64,000 nt of DNA from Rhodococcus sp. 4CII (GTDB lineage: Bacteria > Actinomycetota > Actinomycetes > Mycobacteriales > Mycobacteriaceae), in NCBI RefSeq assembly GCF_014256275.1, contig NZ_JACCFE010000002.1, positions 930,001 through 994,000 on the forward strand, in the 5' to 3' direction. The position numbers were made by a program, and so were the translations under genes. Of the stretch, positions 55,103 to 62,556 are shown piece by piece. The notes below the pieces were generated by a model. The model was not told the origin of the DNA, ran no database searches, and worked only from the letters and a program-made list of their open reading frames with translations. Numbering within the stretch: the first letter of the stretch is position 1; each line of letters opens with the position of its first letter.

Positions 55103-56326
55103 CTACTGCTCGGCGATCGCCTTCTGGAGGTTGATGTCCAGCGTGCCGAGGAACTCCTCCGTGGTGAGGTAGCCCTGGTCGCCGCCGACCAGCATCGCGA
55201 GGTCTTTGGTCATCTGGCCGCCCTCGACGGTCTTGATGACCACGTCTTCGAGCTCCTGCGCGAAGCCGATGACGTCGGGGGTGTTGTCCAGCTTGCCGCG
55301 GTGCTCGAGTCCACGGGTCCACGCGAAGATCGACGCGATCGGGTTGGTGGACGTCGGCTTGCCCTGCTGGTGCTGACGGTAGTGACGCGTCACGGTGCCG
55401 TGCGCAGCCTCGGCCTCACACGTCTTTCCGTCCGGGGTCAGCAGCACGGAGGTCATGAGACCCAGCGAACCGAAGCCCTGCGCGACGGTGTCGGACTGGA
55501 CGTCACCGTCGTAGTTCTTGCAGGCCCAGACGTAGCCGCCCTCCCACTTGAGCGCCGACGCGACCATGTCGTCGATGAGGCGGTGCTCGTAGGTGAGACC
55601 CGCCGCGTCGAACTCCGGCTTGAACTCGGTCTCGTAGACGTGCTGGAAGATGTCCTTGAACGCACCGTCGTACGCCTTGAGGATGGTGTTCTTCGTCGAC
55701 AAATACACCGGGTAGTTCTGCTGCAGGCCGTAGTTGAGCGAGGCGCGCGCGAAGTCCTCGATGGACTTGGTGAAGTTGTACTGACCCTGGACGACGCCGC
55801 CGCCGTCGGGAAAGTTCACCAGTTCGTGCTCGATCGGCTCGCTGCCGTCCTCGGGCGTGTAGGTGATCATCACCTTGCCGGGGCCGGGGACCTTGAAGTC
55901 GGTGGCGCGGTACTGGTCACCGAAGGCGTGACGACCGATGATGATCGGCTTGGTCCAGCCCGGAACCAGTCGCGGAACGTTGGAGATGATGATCGGCGCG
56001 CGGAAGATCGTGCCACCGAGGATGTTGCGGATCGTGCCGTTGGGCGACCGCCACATCTTCTTGAGGCCGAACTCCTCGACGCGTGCCTCGTCCGGGGTGA
56101 TGGTCGCGCACTTGACGCCGACGCCGTGCTTCTTGATGGCGTTGGCGGCGTCGACGGTCACCTGGTCGTCGGTCTCGTCCCGGTGCTCGATGCCGAGATC
56201 GTAGTACTCGAGGTTCACATCCAGGTAAGGATGGATCAGCTTGTCTTTGATGAACTGCCAGATAATGCGTGTCATTTCGTCGCCGTCGAGTTCGACGACG
56301 GTGCCCTCAACCTTGATCTTGGACAT
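55103..56326 (-). CDS. icd: NADP-dependent isocitrate dehydrogenase
   Basis: 407 aa, the homodimeric eukaryotic-type enzyme. It starts MSKIKVEGTVVELDGDEMTR; SPNGTIRNILGGTIFRAP, KWEGGYVWACKNYDGDVQSD (metal-binding Asp) and AAHGTVTRHYRQHQQG are diagnostic. It decarboxylates isocitrate to 2-oxoglutarate with NADP. ATG 56326 is used; AGGAGG lies 13 bases away on the minus strand. It is divergent from metY, with the riboswitch leader between them. The order icd-metY-metX equals Rv3339c-Rv3341. Confidence 0.96.
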   Translation of the reverse strand: MSKIKVEGTVVELDGDEMTRIIWQFIKDKLIHPYLDVNLEYYDLGIEHRDETDDQVTVDAANAIKKHGVGVKCATITPDEARVEEFGLKKMWRSPNGTIRNILGGTIFRAPIIISNVPRLVPGWTKPIIIGRHAFGDQYRATDFKVPGPGKVMITYTPEDGSEPIEHELVNFPDGGGVVQGQYNFTKSIEDFARASLNYGLQQNYPVYLSTKNTILKAYDGAFKDIFQHVYETEFKPEFDAAGLTYEHRLIDDMVASALKWEGGYVWACKNYDGDVQSDTVAQGFGSLGLMTSVLLTPDGKTCEAEAAHGTVTRHYRQHQQGKPTSTNPIASIFAWTRGLEHRGKLDNTPDVIGFAQELEDVVIKTVEGGQMTKDLAMLVGGDQGYLTTEEFLGTLDINLQKAIAEQ

Positions 56327-56507
56327 GGGTGCTTCGCGTCCTCCTAGGAAGATTCCCTGGTTACACGGTTGCGGGCGCACTTCGTGAGTGGGTCCGCGAA
56401 CGGTTCGCTTATCAAACGTAGACGGTCACAGCGGCCCCTGGGAGACCGCGCTTTAACAAGACAAGCGTACTGCTATACGCCGGGCTCGCAACACACGGGG
56501 TGCGGGA

Positions 56508-56527
56508 ACCCGCCCCTACTGGCGGGT
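56508..56527. other. Small hairpin upstream of the riboswitch promoter
   Basis: ACCCGCC / GGCGGGT, a perfect 7-bp stem with a six-base loop, followed by AACTTTT on the plus strand. It could act as a weak terminator or be part of the divergent icd upstream region. Nothing else recognisable lies in 56327-56580. Confidence 0.3.
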
Positions 56528-56586
56528 AACTTTTGCCTGCTAGTGGCCCTGATCGGTGCCGATTCCGGCCGTTCCACCGCAGCCGC

Positions 56587-56592
56587 TAAGAT
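56587..56592 (+). promoter_or_regulatory. -10 box of the metY leader
   Basis: TAAGAT, 8 bases before the first base of the riboswitch (56601). The predicted start at about 56599 gives a leader of about 235 nt. Confidence 0.5.
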
Positions 56593-56600
56593 TCACCACA

Positions 56601-56721
56601 GGTCATGAGTGCCAGCAACGAGCCCCGGCTAGCTGGCCGGCAACCCTCCACCGCGGTGGGGTGCCCCGGGTGATGACCTGGTTCCCTGATTCATACAACA
56701 GTCGGGTGACAAGCGCGGGTC
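56601..56721 (+). ncRNA. SAM-IV riboswitch
   Basis: The conserved parts of the actinobacterial SAM-IV class are all visible. The closing stem is GGTCAT (56601-56606) with ATGACC (56673-56678). The core AGTGCCAGC, then CCGGCAACCCTCC (56637-56649), is the SAM-binding 'K-turn-like' region. GGTGCCCCGGG follows, and AAGCGCGGGTC (56711-56721) closes the pseudoknot. SAM-IV elements control methionine synthesis genes in Mycobacterium and relatives, including upstream of Rv3340. High SAM should lower metY-metX expression; whether through transcription or translation is not visible. Confidence 0.92.
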
Positions 56722-56736
56722 CGACATCGGAGGTTC

Positions 56737-56760
56737 ATGATGTGTTGTTGTCGTAGATAG
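56737..56760 (+). CDS. Poly-cysteine leader peptide (MMCCCRR)
   Basis: An ORF of seven codons: ATG ATG TGT TGT TGT CGT AGA, then TAG. GGAGG at 56729-56733 is six bases before the second ATG, the better start (MCCCRR). Three consecutive Cys codons fit the polycysteine leader ORFs known to attenuate sulfur genes in mycobacteria, where ribosome progress reports cysteinyl-tRNA supply. It lies 15 bases past the riboswitch and 73 bases before metY. A hairpin can form just downstream: GCGCG (56776-56780) with CGCGC (56801-56805). Too short for ordinary annotation. Confidence 0.65.
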   Translation: MMCCCRR

Positions 56761-56833
56761 ACCCCAGACAGCCCTGCGCGCGAACGAACAGCTCGTCGTC
56801 CGCGCCTCGTCAGACCACTGGAGTAGACAGCAC

Positions 56834-58117
56834 ATGACCGAGAACTGGTCGTTCGAGACCAAGCAGATCCACGCCGGGCAGACGTCCGACGCGACCACCA
56901 AGGCGCGGGCGCTGCCGATCTACCAGACCACCTCGTACACGTTCGACAGCACCGATCACGCTGCCGCGCTGTTCGGTCTGGCCGAACCGGGCAACATCTA
57001 CACCCGCATCATGAACCCCACCCAGGACGCGGTCGAACAGCGCATCGCCGCCCTCGAAGGCGGCGTTGCCGCGCTTCTCCTCGCGTCGGGTCAGGCCGCC
57101 GAGACGTTCGCGATCCTGAACCTCGCCGAGGCCGGCGACCACATCGTCTCCAGCCCGCGGCTCTACGGCGGCACCTACAACCTGTTCCACTACTCGCTGC
57201 CCAAGCTCGGCATCGAGGTCTCGTTCGTCGAAGACCCCGACGACCTCGAGCAGTGGCGCGCCGCCGTCCGCCCCAACACGAAAGCGTTCTACGGCGAGAC
57301 CATCTCCAATCCGCGCAACGACGTCCTCGACCTGCCCGGCATCTCCGGGATCGCGCATCAGCACGGCATCCCGCTGATCGTCGACAACACGGTGGCGACC
57401 CCCTACCTGATCCGCCCCCTCGAGCACGGCGCGGACATCGTGGTGCACTCCGCCACCAAGTACCTCGGCGGGCACGGCACGGCGATCGCCGGGGTCATCG
57501 TCGACGGCGGCACGTTCGACTGGACGCAGGGCCGCCACAGCAACTTCACCACGCCCGACCCGAGCTACCACGGTGTCGTCTTTGCCGAACTCGGACCGCC
57601 GGCGTTCGCCCTCAAGGCACGGGTGCAGTTGCTGCGCGACCTCGGCTCGGCGGTCTCCCCGTTCAACGCGTTCCTCATCGCGCAGGGTCTCGAGACCCTC
57701 AGCCTGCGGATGGAACGCCACGTGTCGAACGCGACCGCCGTCGCCGAGTACCTCGACGCCCGGCCGGAGGTCGTGTCCGTCGGATACGCCGGGCTCGCGT
57801 CCTCGCCCTGGCACGACCGGGCGAAGCAGATCGCCCCGAGGGGCGCGGGCGCCATCGTGACGTTCGAGCTCGCCGGTGGCATCGACGCGGGCAAGAAGTT
57901 CGTCAACGCGCTCACCCTGCACAGCCACGTCGCGAACATCGGCGACGTCCGGTCGCTGGTGATCCACCCCGCGTCCACCACGCACTCCCAGCTGACCCCC
58001 GAGGAGCAGGCCGCGAGCGGTGTCACTCCCGGACTGGTCCGACTGGCTGTCGGCATCGAAGGGATCGACGACATCATCGCCGATATCGAGACCGGACTTA
58101 CGGCGGCGGCATCTTGA
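56834..58117 (+). CDS. metY: O-acetylhomoserine sulfhydrylase
   Basis: 427 aa PLP enzyme of the Cys/Met metabolism family. It starts with FETKQIHAGQTSDATTKARALPIYQTTSYTF. The Schiff-base Lys209 is in SATKYLGG, the phosphate-binding region LASGQAAETFAIL is at the N-terminal side, and the C-terminal SLVIHPASTTHSQL is characteristic. It adds sulfide to O-acetylhomoserine to give homocysteine. Operon with metX, whose start is two bases past the metY stop. Preceded by the SAM-IV riboswitch and the poly-cysteine leader ORF. Confidence 0.95.
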   Translation: MTENWSFETKQIHAGQTSDATTKARALPIYQTTSYTFDSTDHAAALFGLAEPGNIYTRIMNPTQDAVEQRIAALEGGVAALLLASGQAAETFAILNLAEAGDHIVSSPRLYGGTYNLFHYSLPKLGIEVSFVEDPDDLEQWRAAVRPNTKAFYGETISNPRNDVLDLPGISGIAHQHGIPLIVDNTVATPYLIRPLEHGADIVVHSATKYLGGHGTAIAGVIVDGGTFDWTQGRHSNFTTPDPSYHGVVFAELGPPAFALKARVQLLRDLGSAVSPFNAFLIAQGLETLSLRMERHVSNATAVAEYLDARPEVVSVGYAGLASSPWHDRAKQIAPRGAGAIVTFELAGGIDAGKKFVNALTLHSHVANIGDVRSLVIHPASTTHSQLTPEEQAASGVTPGLVRLAVGIEGIDDIIADIETGLTAAAS

Positions 58118-58119
58118 CA

Positions 58120-59238
58120 GTGAGCGCAGTACAGAACCTGCCCGCGGCGGACGGACGTCTCGGCACCCTGGACATCGGCCCCCTCGAACTGGAAAGCGGA
58201 GAGGTCCTCCCCTCGGTGACACTCGCCGTGCAGCGGTGGGGTGAGCTGTCCCCGAACCGGGACAACGTGGTGCTCGTCGAGCACGCCCTCACCGGCGACT
58301 CCCACGTCACCGGACCCGTCACCGACGAGCACCCCTCCCCCGGCTGGTGGACGGGAATGGTCGGGCCCGGTGCGCCGATCGACACCGACGAGTGGTGTGT
58401 CGTCGCCACCAACGTCCTGGGTGGCTGCCGCGGCACCACCGGTCCCGGTTCGATCGCCGAGGACGGTCGCCCGTGGGGCAGCCGCTTCCCGGAGATCTCC
58501 ATCCGCGACCAGATCGCCGCCGAGAAGAAGTTCACCGACCTGCTGGGCATCGAGAAGCTGGCGTCCGTCGTCGGTGGTTCGATGGGCGGAATGCGCGCAC
58601 TCGAGTGGGCCGTGACCTACCCGGACCGGATCGCGTCCGCGCTCGTCCTCGCCGTCGGTGCCCGCGCGACCGCCGACCAGATCGGCACGCAGACCACCCA
58701 GATCGAGGCCATCACCAGCGACCCCGACTGGCAGGGCGGCGACTACCACGGCACCGGCCGGATCCCGCGCACCGGATTGCGCATCGCCCGGCGGATCGCG
58801 CACCTCACGTATCGCAGCGAGAGCGAACTCGACTCCCGGTTCGCGAACTCTCCGCAGGACGACGAAGACCCGTGGCGCGGCGGACGGTACGCCGTCGAGA
58901 GCTACCTCCAGCACCAGGCGGACAAGCTGGTCGGCCGGTTCGATCCGGGCACCTATGTATTGCTGTCGGAGGCCATGAACCGCCACGACGTGGGCCGCGG
59001 TCGCGGTGGTATCGCAGCCGCGCTGAGCACGATCACCGCCCCCGTGATCGTCGGCGGAGTCGACTCCGACCGCCTCTACCCGATCCGCCTGCAGGAGGAT
59101 CTGGCCGACGACATCCCCACGTGCGACGGCCTGCGGGTACTCAACTCGCGGGACGGCCACGACGGGTTCCTCACCGAGGCCGCCGCGGTCGCGAAGCTCC
59201 TGTCCGAAACGATGCAGCTGGCACGCGCCGGACGCTGA
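58120..59238 (+). CDS. metX: Homoserine O-acetyltransferase
   Basis: 372 aa alpha/beta hydrolase. It has ALTGDSHVTG, NVLGGCRGTTGP, the nucleophile Ser154 in VGGSMGGMRALEW, and the Asp and His of the triad in GGVDSDRLYP and DGHDGFLTE. It makes O-acetylhomoserine from homoserine and acetyl-CoA, the substrate of MetY. GTG 58120 is used; TTG 58114 would overlap metY. The gene ends before a long hairpin. Confidence 0.94.
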   Translation: MSAVQNLPAADGRLGTLDIGPLELESGEVLPSVTLAVQRWGELSPNRDNVVLVEHALTGDSHVTGPVTDEHPSPGWWTGMVGPGAPIDTDEWCVVATNVLGGCRGTTGPGSIAEDGRPWGSRFPEISIRDQIAAEKKFTDLLGIEKLASVVGGSMGGMRALEWAVTYPDRIASALVLAVGARATADQIGTQTTQIEAITSDPDWQGGDYHGTGRIPRTGLRIARRIAHLTYRSESELDSRFANSPQDDEDPWRGGRYAVESYLQHQADKLVGRFDPGTYVLLSEAMNRHDVGRGRGGIAAALSTITAPVIVGGVDSDRLYPIRLQEDLADDIPTCDGLRVLNSRDGHDGFLTEAAAVAKLLSETMQLARAGR

Positions 59239-59256
59239 CCCCGGAGCGGGACGACG

Positions 59257-59288
59257 CCCGCTCGGACCGCTAGTCGGTTCCGAGCGGG
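59257..59288. terminator. Bidirectional terminator between metX and the DUF3017 gene
   Basis: CCCGCTCGGACCG (59257-59269) pairs with CGGTTCCGAGCGGG (59275-59288), one base bulged, with the five-base loop CTAGT. It overlaps the stop codon of the convergent DUF3017 gene. A shorter stem (GAGCGGG with CCCGCTC, 59244-59263) competes. Confidence 0.7.
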
Positions 59289-59554
59289 TCGATCGACACG
59301 GCCAGCCACACGATCGCGCCGCCGACGGCCACGAGTGCGCCCACGTCGAAAGGCTTGCTGCGCACGGCGAGTAGCCCGACCCGCTCCGACGGCATCGTCA
59401 ACCGGAAGACCGCCGCCAGCAGGGTGGCGACGCCGAAGACGAAGGCTCCTCGCCGCCACCGATCCGCGAGCACGAACCCGACGGCTACCACGATGACGAC
59501 GAGGACTGCCAGCATCGGCAGGTTCTTCTTCGCGAACTGCCCCCAGTCGGCCAT
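59270..59554 (-). CDS. DUF3017 membrane protein
   Basis: 94 aa with three hydrophobic stretches: LPMLAVLVVIVVAVGFVLA, GAFVFGVATLLAAVFRL and VGALVAVGGAIVWLAVSI. It matches the DUF3017 family, small actinobacterial proteins regularly encoded after folD. ATG 59554 (MADWGQF) starts right after the folD stop; GTG 59578 would overlap folD by 23 bases. Function unknown. Confidence 0.72.
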   Translation of the reverse strand: MADWGQFAKKNLPMLAVLVVIVVAVGFVLADRWRRGAFVFGVATLLAAVFRLTMPSERVGLLAVRSKPFDVGALVAVGGAIVWLAVSIDPLGTD

Positions 59555-59555
59555 C

Positions 59556-60425
59556 TCAGCCGAGAGACGCTGCGACACGCTCGGCCCGCTCCACGACGTT
59601 GGTCAGCAGGAAGGCCCGGGTGAGCGGTCCGACACCACCGGGGTTCGGCGACAGGAAACCGGCGACCTCCGCGACGTCCGCCGCCACGTCGCCGCGCAGT
59701 CCGTCCTCGGTGCGGCTCACACCCACATCGAGTACCGCCGCGCCGGGCTTGACCATGTCGGCCGTCACCAGCCCGGGGACACCTGCCGCCGCGATCACGA
59801 TGTCGGCGCGGCGCACCTCTGCTGCCAGATCCCGCGTCTTCGTATGGCAGAGGGTGACGGTGGCGTTCTCGCTGCGTCGGGTGAACAGCAGACCGATCGG
59901 CCGGCCGACCGTGACTCCGCGGCCGATCACGACGACGTTCGCGCCCGCGATGGGCACCTCGTAGCGGCGCAGCAGGTGCAGGATTCCGCGCGGCGTGCAC
60001 GGCAGCGGCGCTTCCTTGCCGAGCACCAGCCGGCCCAGGTTGACCGGGTGCAGTCCGTCGGCGTCCTTGTCGGGATCGATGCGCTCGAGAGCCGCGTTCT
60101 CGTCGAGCTGCTTCGGCACGGGGAGCTGCACGATGTATCCGGTGCAGTCCGGGTTCGCGTTGAGCTCGTCGATGGTGGCGTCGAGCTTGTCCTGCGTGAT
60201 GTCGCCGGGCAGATCACGGCGGATCGAGGTGATCCCGACCTTGGCGCAGTCGTTGTGCTTACCGCGCACGTAGGCGGCCGACCCCGGGTCGTCGCCCACC
60301 AGAACGGTGCCGAGACCGGGCGTGATGCCCTTGTCCTTCAGGGCGCTCACCCGCACCTTCAGGTCTTCGAAGATATCGTCGCGGGTCGCCTTGCCATCGA
60401 GGATCGTTGCAGTCACGTACCCCAT
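59556..60425 (-). CDS. folD: Methylenetetrahydrofolate dehydrogenase/cyclohydrolase
   Basis: 289 aa, bifunctional FolD. Marks are GDDPGSAAYVRGKH, GYIVQLPVPKQLDENA, DVDGLHP-type PDKDADGLHPVN, the NADP loop VIGRGVTVGRPIGLLF, and PNPGGVGPLTRAFLLTN. It oxidises 5,10-methylene-THF and hydrolyses the product to 10-formyl-THF. ATG 60425 is used (GTG 60416 possible). Coupled with the DUF3017 gene one base on. The one-carbon function sits next to the methionine operon. Confidence 0.94.
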   Translation of the reverse strand: MGYVTATILDGKATRDDIFEDLKVRVSALKDKGITPGLGTVLVGDDPGSAAYVRGKHNDCAKVGITSIRRDLPGDITQDKLDATIDELNANPDCTGYIVQLPVPKQLDENAALERIDPDKDADGLHPVNLGRLVLGKEAPLPCTPRGILHLLRRYEVPIAGANVVVIGRGVTVGRPIGLLFTRRSENATVTLCHTKTRDLAAEVRRADIVIAAAGVPGLVTADMVKPGAAVLDVGVSRTEDGLRGDVAADVAEVAGFLSPNPGGVGPLTRAFLLTNVVERAERVAASLG

Positions 60426-60449
60426 TCTCTCAGGTTCGCCATACCCGCG

Positions 60450-61055
60450 TCAGGTCGGTTCCACCATGAGGCCGTTGGCCGTCGCGTAGGCGATGGCCTG
60501 GGTGAGTTCGATCTGCGCCTTGTCCAGTGAGGCCGCCGTCCACAGGTTCGCGTCGACGTGGGCTCCACGAAGGTCGGCACCGTCGAATTTCGCGCCACCG
60601 GTGCGGGCGCCGAGCAGGTCCGCCGAGCGGAGCACGGCCCGCCGGAGGTCGGTTCGGACGAGGTTGGCTTCCCGGAACCGGCAGTCCGTGAAATCGAGCC
60701 CGCGCAGGTCCGCGCCGCCCAGCGACACGAGCGTGAAGTCACATTCGTCGAACACCATCGGGCGCAGCCGGCAGTGGTCGAACTCCGATCCGAGGAAGCT
60801 GCAGTTGCGGAACTCGCTGTGCCACAGCGTCGTTCTCGTGAACGAACAGGACCGGAACGCCGTACCCACGTGATGCGACTCGGCGAGGTCGGCTCCGGTG
60901 AAATCACAGTCGGTGAAGATCACCGACTCGGTGCGGAGTTCACTCAAGTCGGCGTCGCGGAAATTGCACTTCGTATAGTGCCGCCGCTGCCAGTTCTGCG
61001 CGGGGAGTCGGGCGTCGCCGTAATCCTCACCCACCACTTCTTCCACCGGATCCAT
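60450..61055 (-). CDS. mfpA: MfpA-like pentapeptide-repeat protein
   Basis: 201 aa. The right-handed quadrilateral beta-helix is shown by repeated A(D/N)LXX-type pentapeptides: CDFTGADLAESHHVG, RSCSFTRTTLWHSEFRNCSF, and LGGADLRGLDFTDCRFREAN, then ADLRGAHVDANLW. Spacing and order follow M. tuberculosis MfpA (Rv3361c, 183 aa) closely, with an extra N-terminal segment of about 25 residues. MfpA mimics B-form DNA and binds gyrase, which gives low-level fluoroquinolone protection. The MfpB-E (Ras-like conservon) genes expected nearby are absent. A CATGAT -10-like hexamer stands 6 nt before the ATG. Confidence 0.85.
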   Translation of the reverse strand: MDPVEEVVGEDYGDARLPAQNWQRRHYTKCNFRDADLSELRTESVIFTDCDFTGADLAESHHVGTAFRSCSFTRTTLWHSEFRNCSFLGSEFDHCRLRPMVFDECDFTLVSLGGADLRGLDFTDCRFREANLVRTDLRRAVLRSADLLGARTGGAKFDGADLRGAHVDANLWTAASLDKAQIELTQAIAYATANGLMVEPT

Positions 61056-61061
61056 GCGTCC

Positions 61062-61067
61062 ATCATG
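61062..61067 (-). promoter_or_regulatory. -10-like box of mfpA, leaderless start
   Basis: Minus-strand CATGAT, 6 nt before the ATG at 61055. It overlaps the region of the divergent trmL promoter. Confidence 0.3.
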
Positions 61068-61086
61068 CCGCGCCGGGGAGTGGTCC

Positions 61087-61092
61087 TAAGCT
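61087..61092 (+). promoter_or_regulatory. -10 box of trmL, leaderless start
   Basis: TAAGCT directly abuts the GTG at 61093 and stands 6 nt before the GTG at 61099. This favours 61099 as the true start. Confidence 0.5.
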
Positions 61093-61098
61093 GTGCGG

Positions 61099-61566
61099 GT
61101 GTTCCGAGTGATGTTCCACGAACCCCGAATCCCACCCAACACCGGCAACGCCATCCGCATGGTGGCGGGCACCGGTTGCGAACTGCACCTGGTGGGCCCG
61201 CTCGGATTCGACCTGTCCGAACCGAAACTCAAACGGGCCGGGCTCGACTACCACGACCTGGCTTCGGTGACCGTGCACGAGAACCTGGAGGCGGCCTGGG
61301 CTGCGGTGCAGCCGGAGCGGGTGTACGCCTTCACCGCCCACGCCACCGTGTCGTACGCCGACATCGCGTACCAGCCCGGCGACGTCCTGCTGTTCGGCCC
61401 GGAACCCACCGGACTTTCCGCGGAGGTGCTGGCCGACCCGCACGTGACGGAGCGGCTCCGCATCCCGATGCTGCCCGGCCGGCGCTCCCTGAACCTGTCC
61501 AACGCCGCCGCCGTCGTCACCTACGAGGCGTGGCGCCAGCACGGATTCAGCGGCGCGGCCCGGTAA
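61099..61566 (+). CDS. trmL: tRNA (cytidine/uridine-2'-O-)-methyltransferase, SPOUT class
   Basis: 155 aa. The SPOUT knot shows VMFHEPRIPPNTGNAIRMVAGTG at the start and GPEPTGLS, then LNLSNAAAVVTYEAWRQ at the end, the signature of TrmL/YibK. It methylates the ribose of the wobble base in tRNA-Leu. GTG 61099 is chosen because a TAAGCT -10 ends at 61092, so a start at 61093 would fall at the promoter. In M. tuberculosis the same place holds spoU (Rv3366), after mfpA. It overlaps the convergent LysR gene by 20 bases. Confidence 0.87.
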   Translation: MFRVMFHEPRIPPNTGNAIRMVAGTGCELHLVGPLGFDLSEPKLKRAGLDYHDLASVTVHENLEAAWAAVQPERVYAFTAHATVSYADIAYQPGDVLLFGPEPTGLSAEVLADPHVTERLRIPMLPGRRSLNLSNAAAVVTYEAWRQHGFSGAAR

Positions 61567-62467
61567 CCGCGGCGGCGCCGGCACCGAGGGCGATGTCCAG
61601 GAAGTCGCGTGCGGCGCCCTGCACCCCGCGCACCGGATCCCACACCGCGGACAGGCGGCGCGGAAGGGTCAGTCCTTCCACCTGAACGGAGGCCAGTCGC
61701 CCGTCCGTCAGATCGGCGGCAACCGCCAGGGACGACAGCACCGCCGGCGCATTGCCGGCGACGACCGCCGCCTTCACCGCCGTGCACGACGTCAACTCCA
61801 GCAACGGCGGGACACACTGCGGCACCGCGTTCTCCAGTGTGGTGCGTGTTCCGGAGCCGGACTCCCGCTGGATCATCGGCGTCGCGGCGAGTTCGGACAC
61901 CGGAATCGGTGACCGGCGCACCCATTCGTGCTCCGGCGGCACCACGACCACCAGATGGTCGCGGCCGATCTCCCGCACCTGCAGTCCCGCCGGAATGTCC
62001 GGGCCCTCGACGAAACCGAGATCCGCCTCACCGGACAGCACCCGGGCGGTCACCTCCGACGAGTTCAGCAGCCGCACGTTCGTCACCACGTTCGGGTACT
62101 TGCGCCGCATCGCGACGGTCCATCCGGGGACCAGGTACTCGGCGATCGTCATGCTGGCCGCCACGGTCAGTCCGGCTTGCCGCTCGCCGCGCAGGGCCGC
62201 GACCCCGGACGCCAGTTCCTCGGCCGTGGCGAGGATGTGGCTCGCCCATTCCAGGATCAGGGCGCCCTCCGACGTGGGTCGCACCCCGCTCGCGCCGCGA
62301 CTGAACACCTTGATGCCGAACTGGCGCTCGGCGGACCGCACGCGTGCACTGACGGCCTGCTGACTGAGCCCGTGTTCGCGGCCCGCCGCGCCCATGCTCC
62401 CGAGCCGCTCGACGGACAGCAGGACGTCGAGGGCACTGAGTTCGGGGACACGGGGAGACAGCGGCAC
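61547..62467 (-). CDS. LysR-family transcriptional regulator
   Basis: 306 aa. The N-terminal HTH LSALDVLLSVERLGSMGAAG, then REHGLSQQAVSARVRSAERQFGI, is standard LysR. The remainder is a periplasmic-binding-like effector domain. It faces the TDT transporter gene, with an 89-bp gap holding a symmetric operator, so it very probably controls that transporter. The GTG start at 62467 follows a TAGCCT -10 by 6 nt. Confidence 0.9.
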   Translation of the reverse strand: MPLSPRVPELSALDVLLSVERLGSMGAAGREHGLSQQAVSARVRSAERQFGIKVFSRGASGVRPTSEGALILEWASHILATAEELASGVAALRGERQAGLTVAASMTIAEYLVPGWTVAMRRKYPNVVTNVRLLNSSEVTARVLSGEADLGFVEGPDIPAGLQVREIGRDHLVVVVPPEHEWVRRSPIPVSELAATPMIQRESGSGTRTTLENAVPQCVPPLLELTSCTAVKAAVVAGNAPAVLSSLAVAADLTDGRLASVQVEGLTLPRRLSAVWDPVRGVQGAARDFLDIALGAGAAAVTGPRR

Positions 62468-62473
62468 AACCCA

Positions 62474-62479
62474 AGGCTA
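62474..62479 (-). promoter_or_regulatory. -10 box of the lysR gene, leaderless start
   Basis: Minus-strand TAGCCT, 6 nt before the GTG at 62467, next to the operator at 62482. Confidence 0.5.
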
Positions 62480-62481
62480 GT

Positions 62482-62502
62482 CCCACAAACGCGATTTGTG
62501 GG
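62482..62502. promoter_or_regulatory. LysR-type operator
   Basis: Perfect 8-bp inverted repeat CCCACAAA (62482-62489) and TTTGTGGG (62495-62502) with a five-base spacer. It lies between the lysR -10 and the TDT gene, a normal place for a LysR autoregulatory site. Confidence 0.65.
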
Positions 62503-62556
62503 CATTCAACGACAACCCTTCTACCGGCCACGACGACGCCGCGGCAGGCTTCTGGT

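Noticed and set aside
56556..56756. A 66-codon frame through the riboswitch
   Set aside because: It overlaps conserved SAM-IV structure in full and has no ribosome-binding site, so the RNA explains the sequence.
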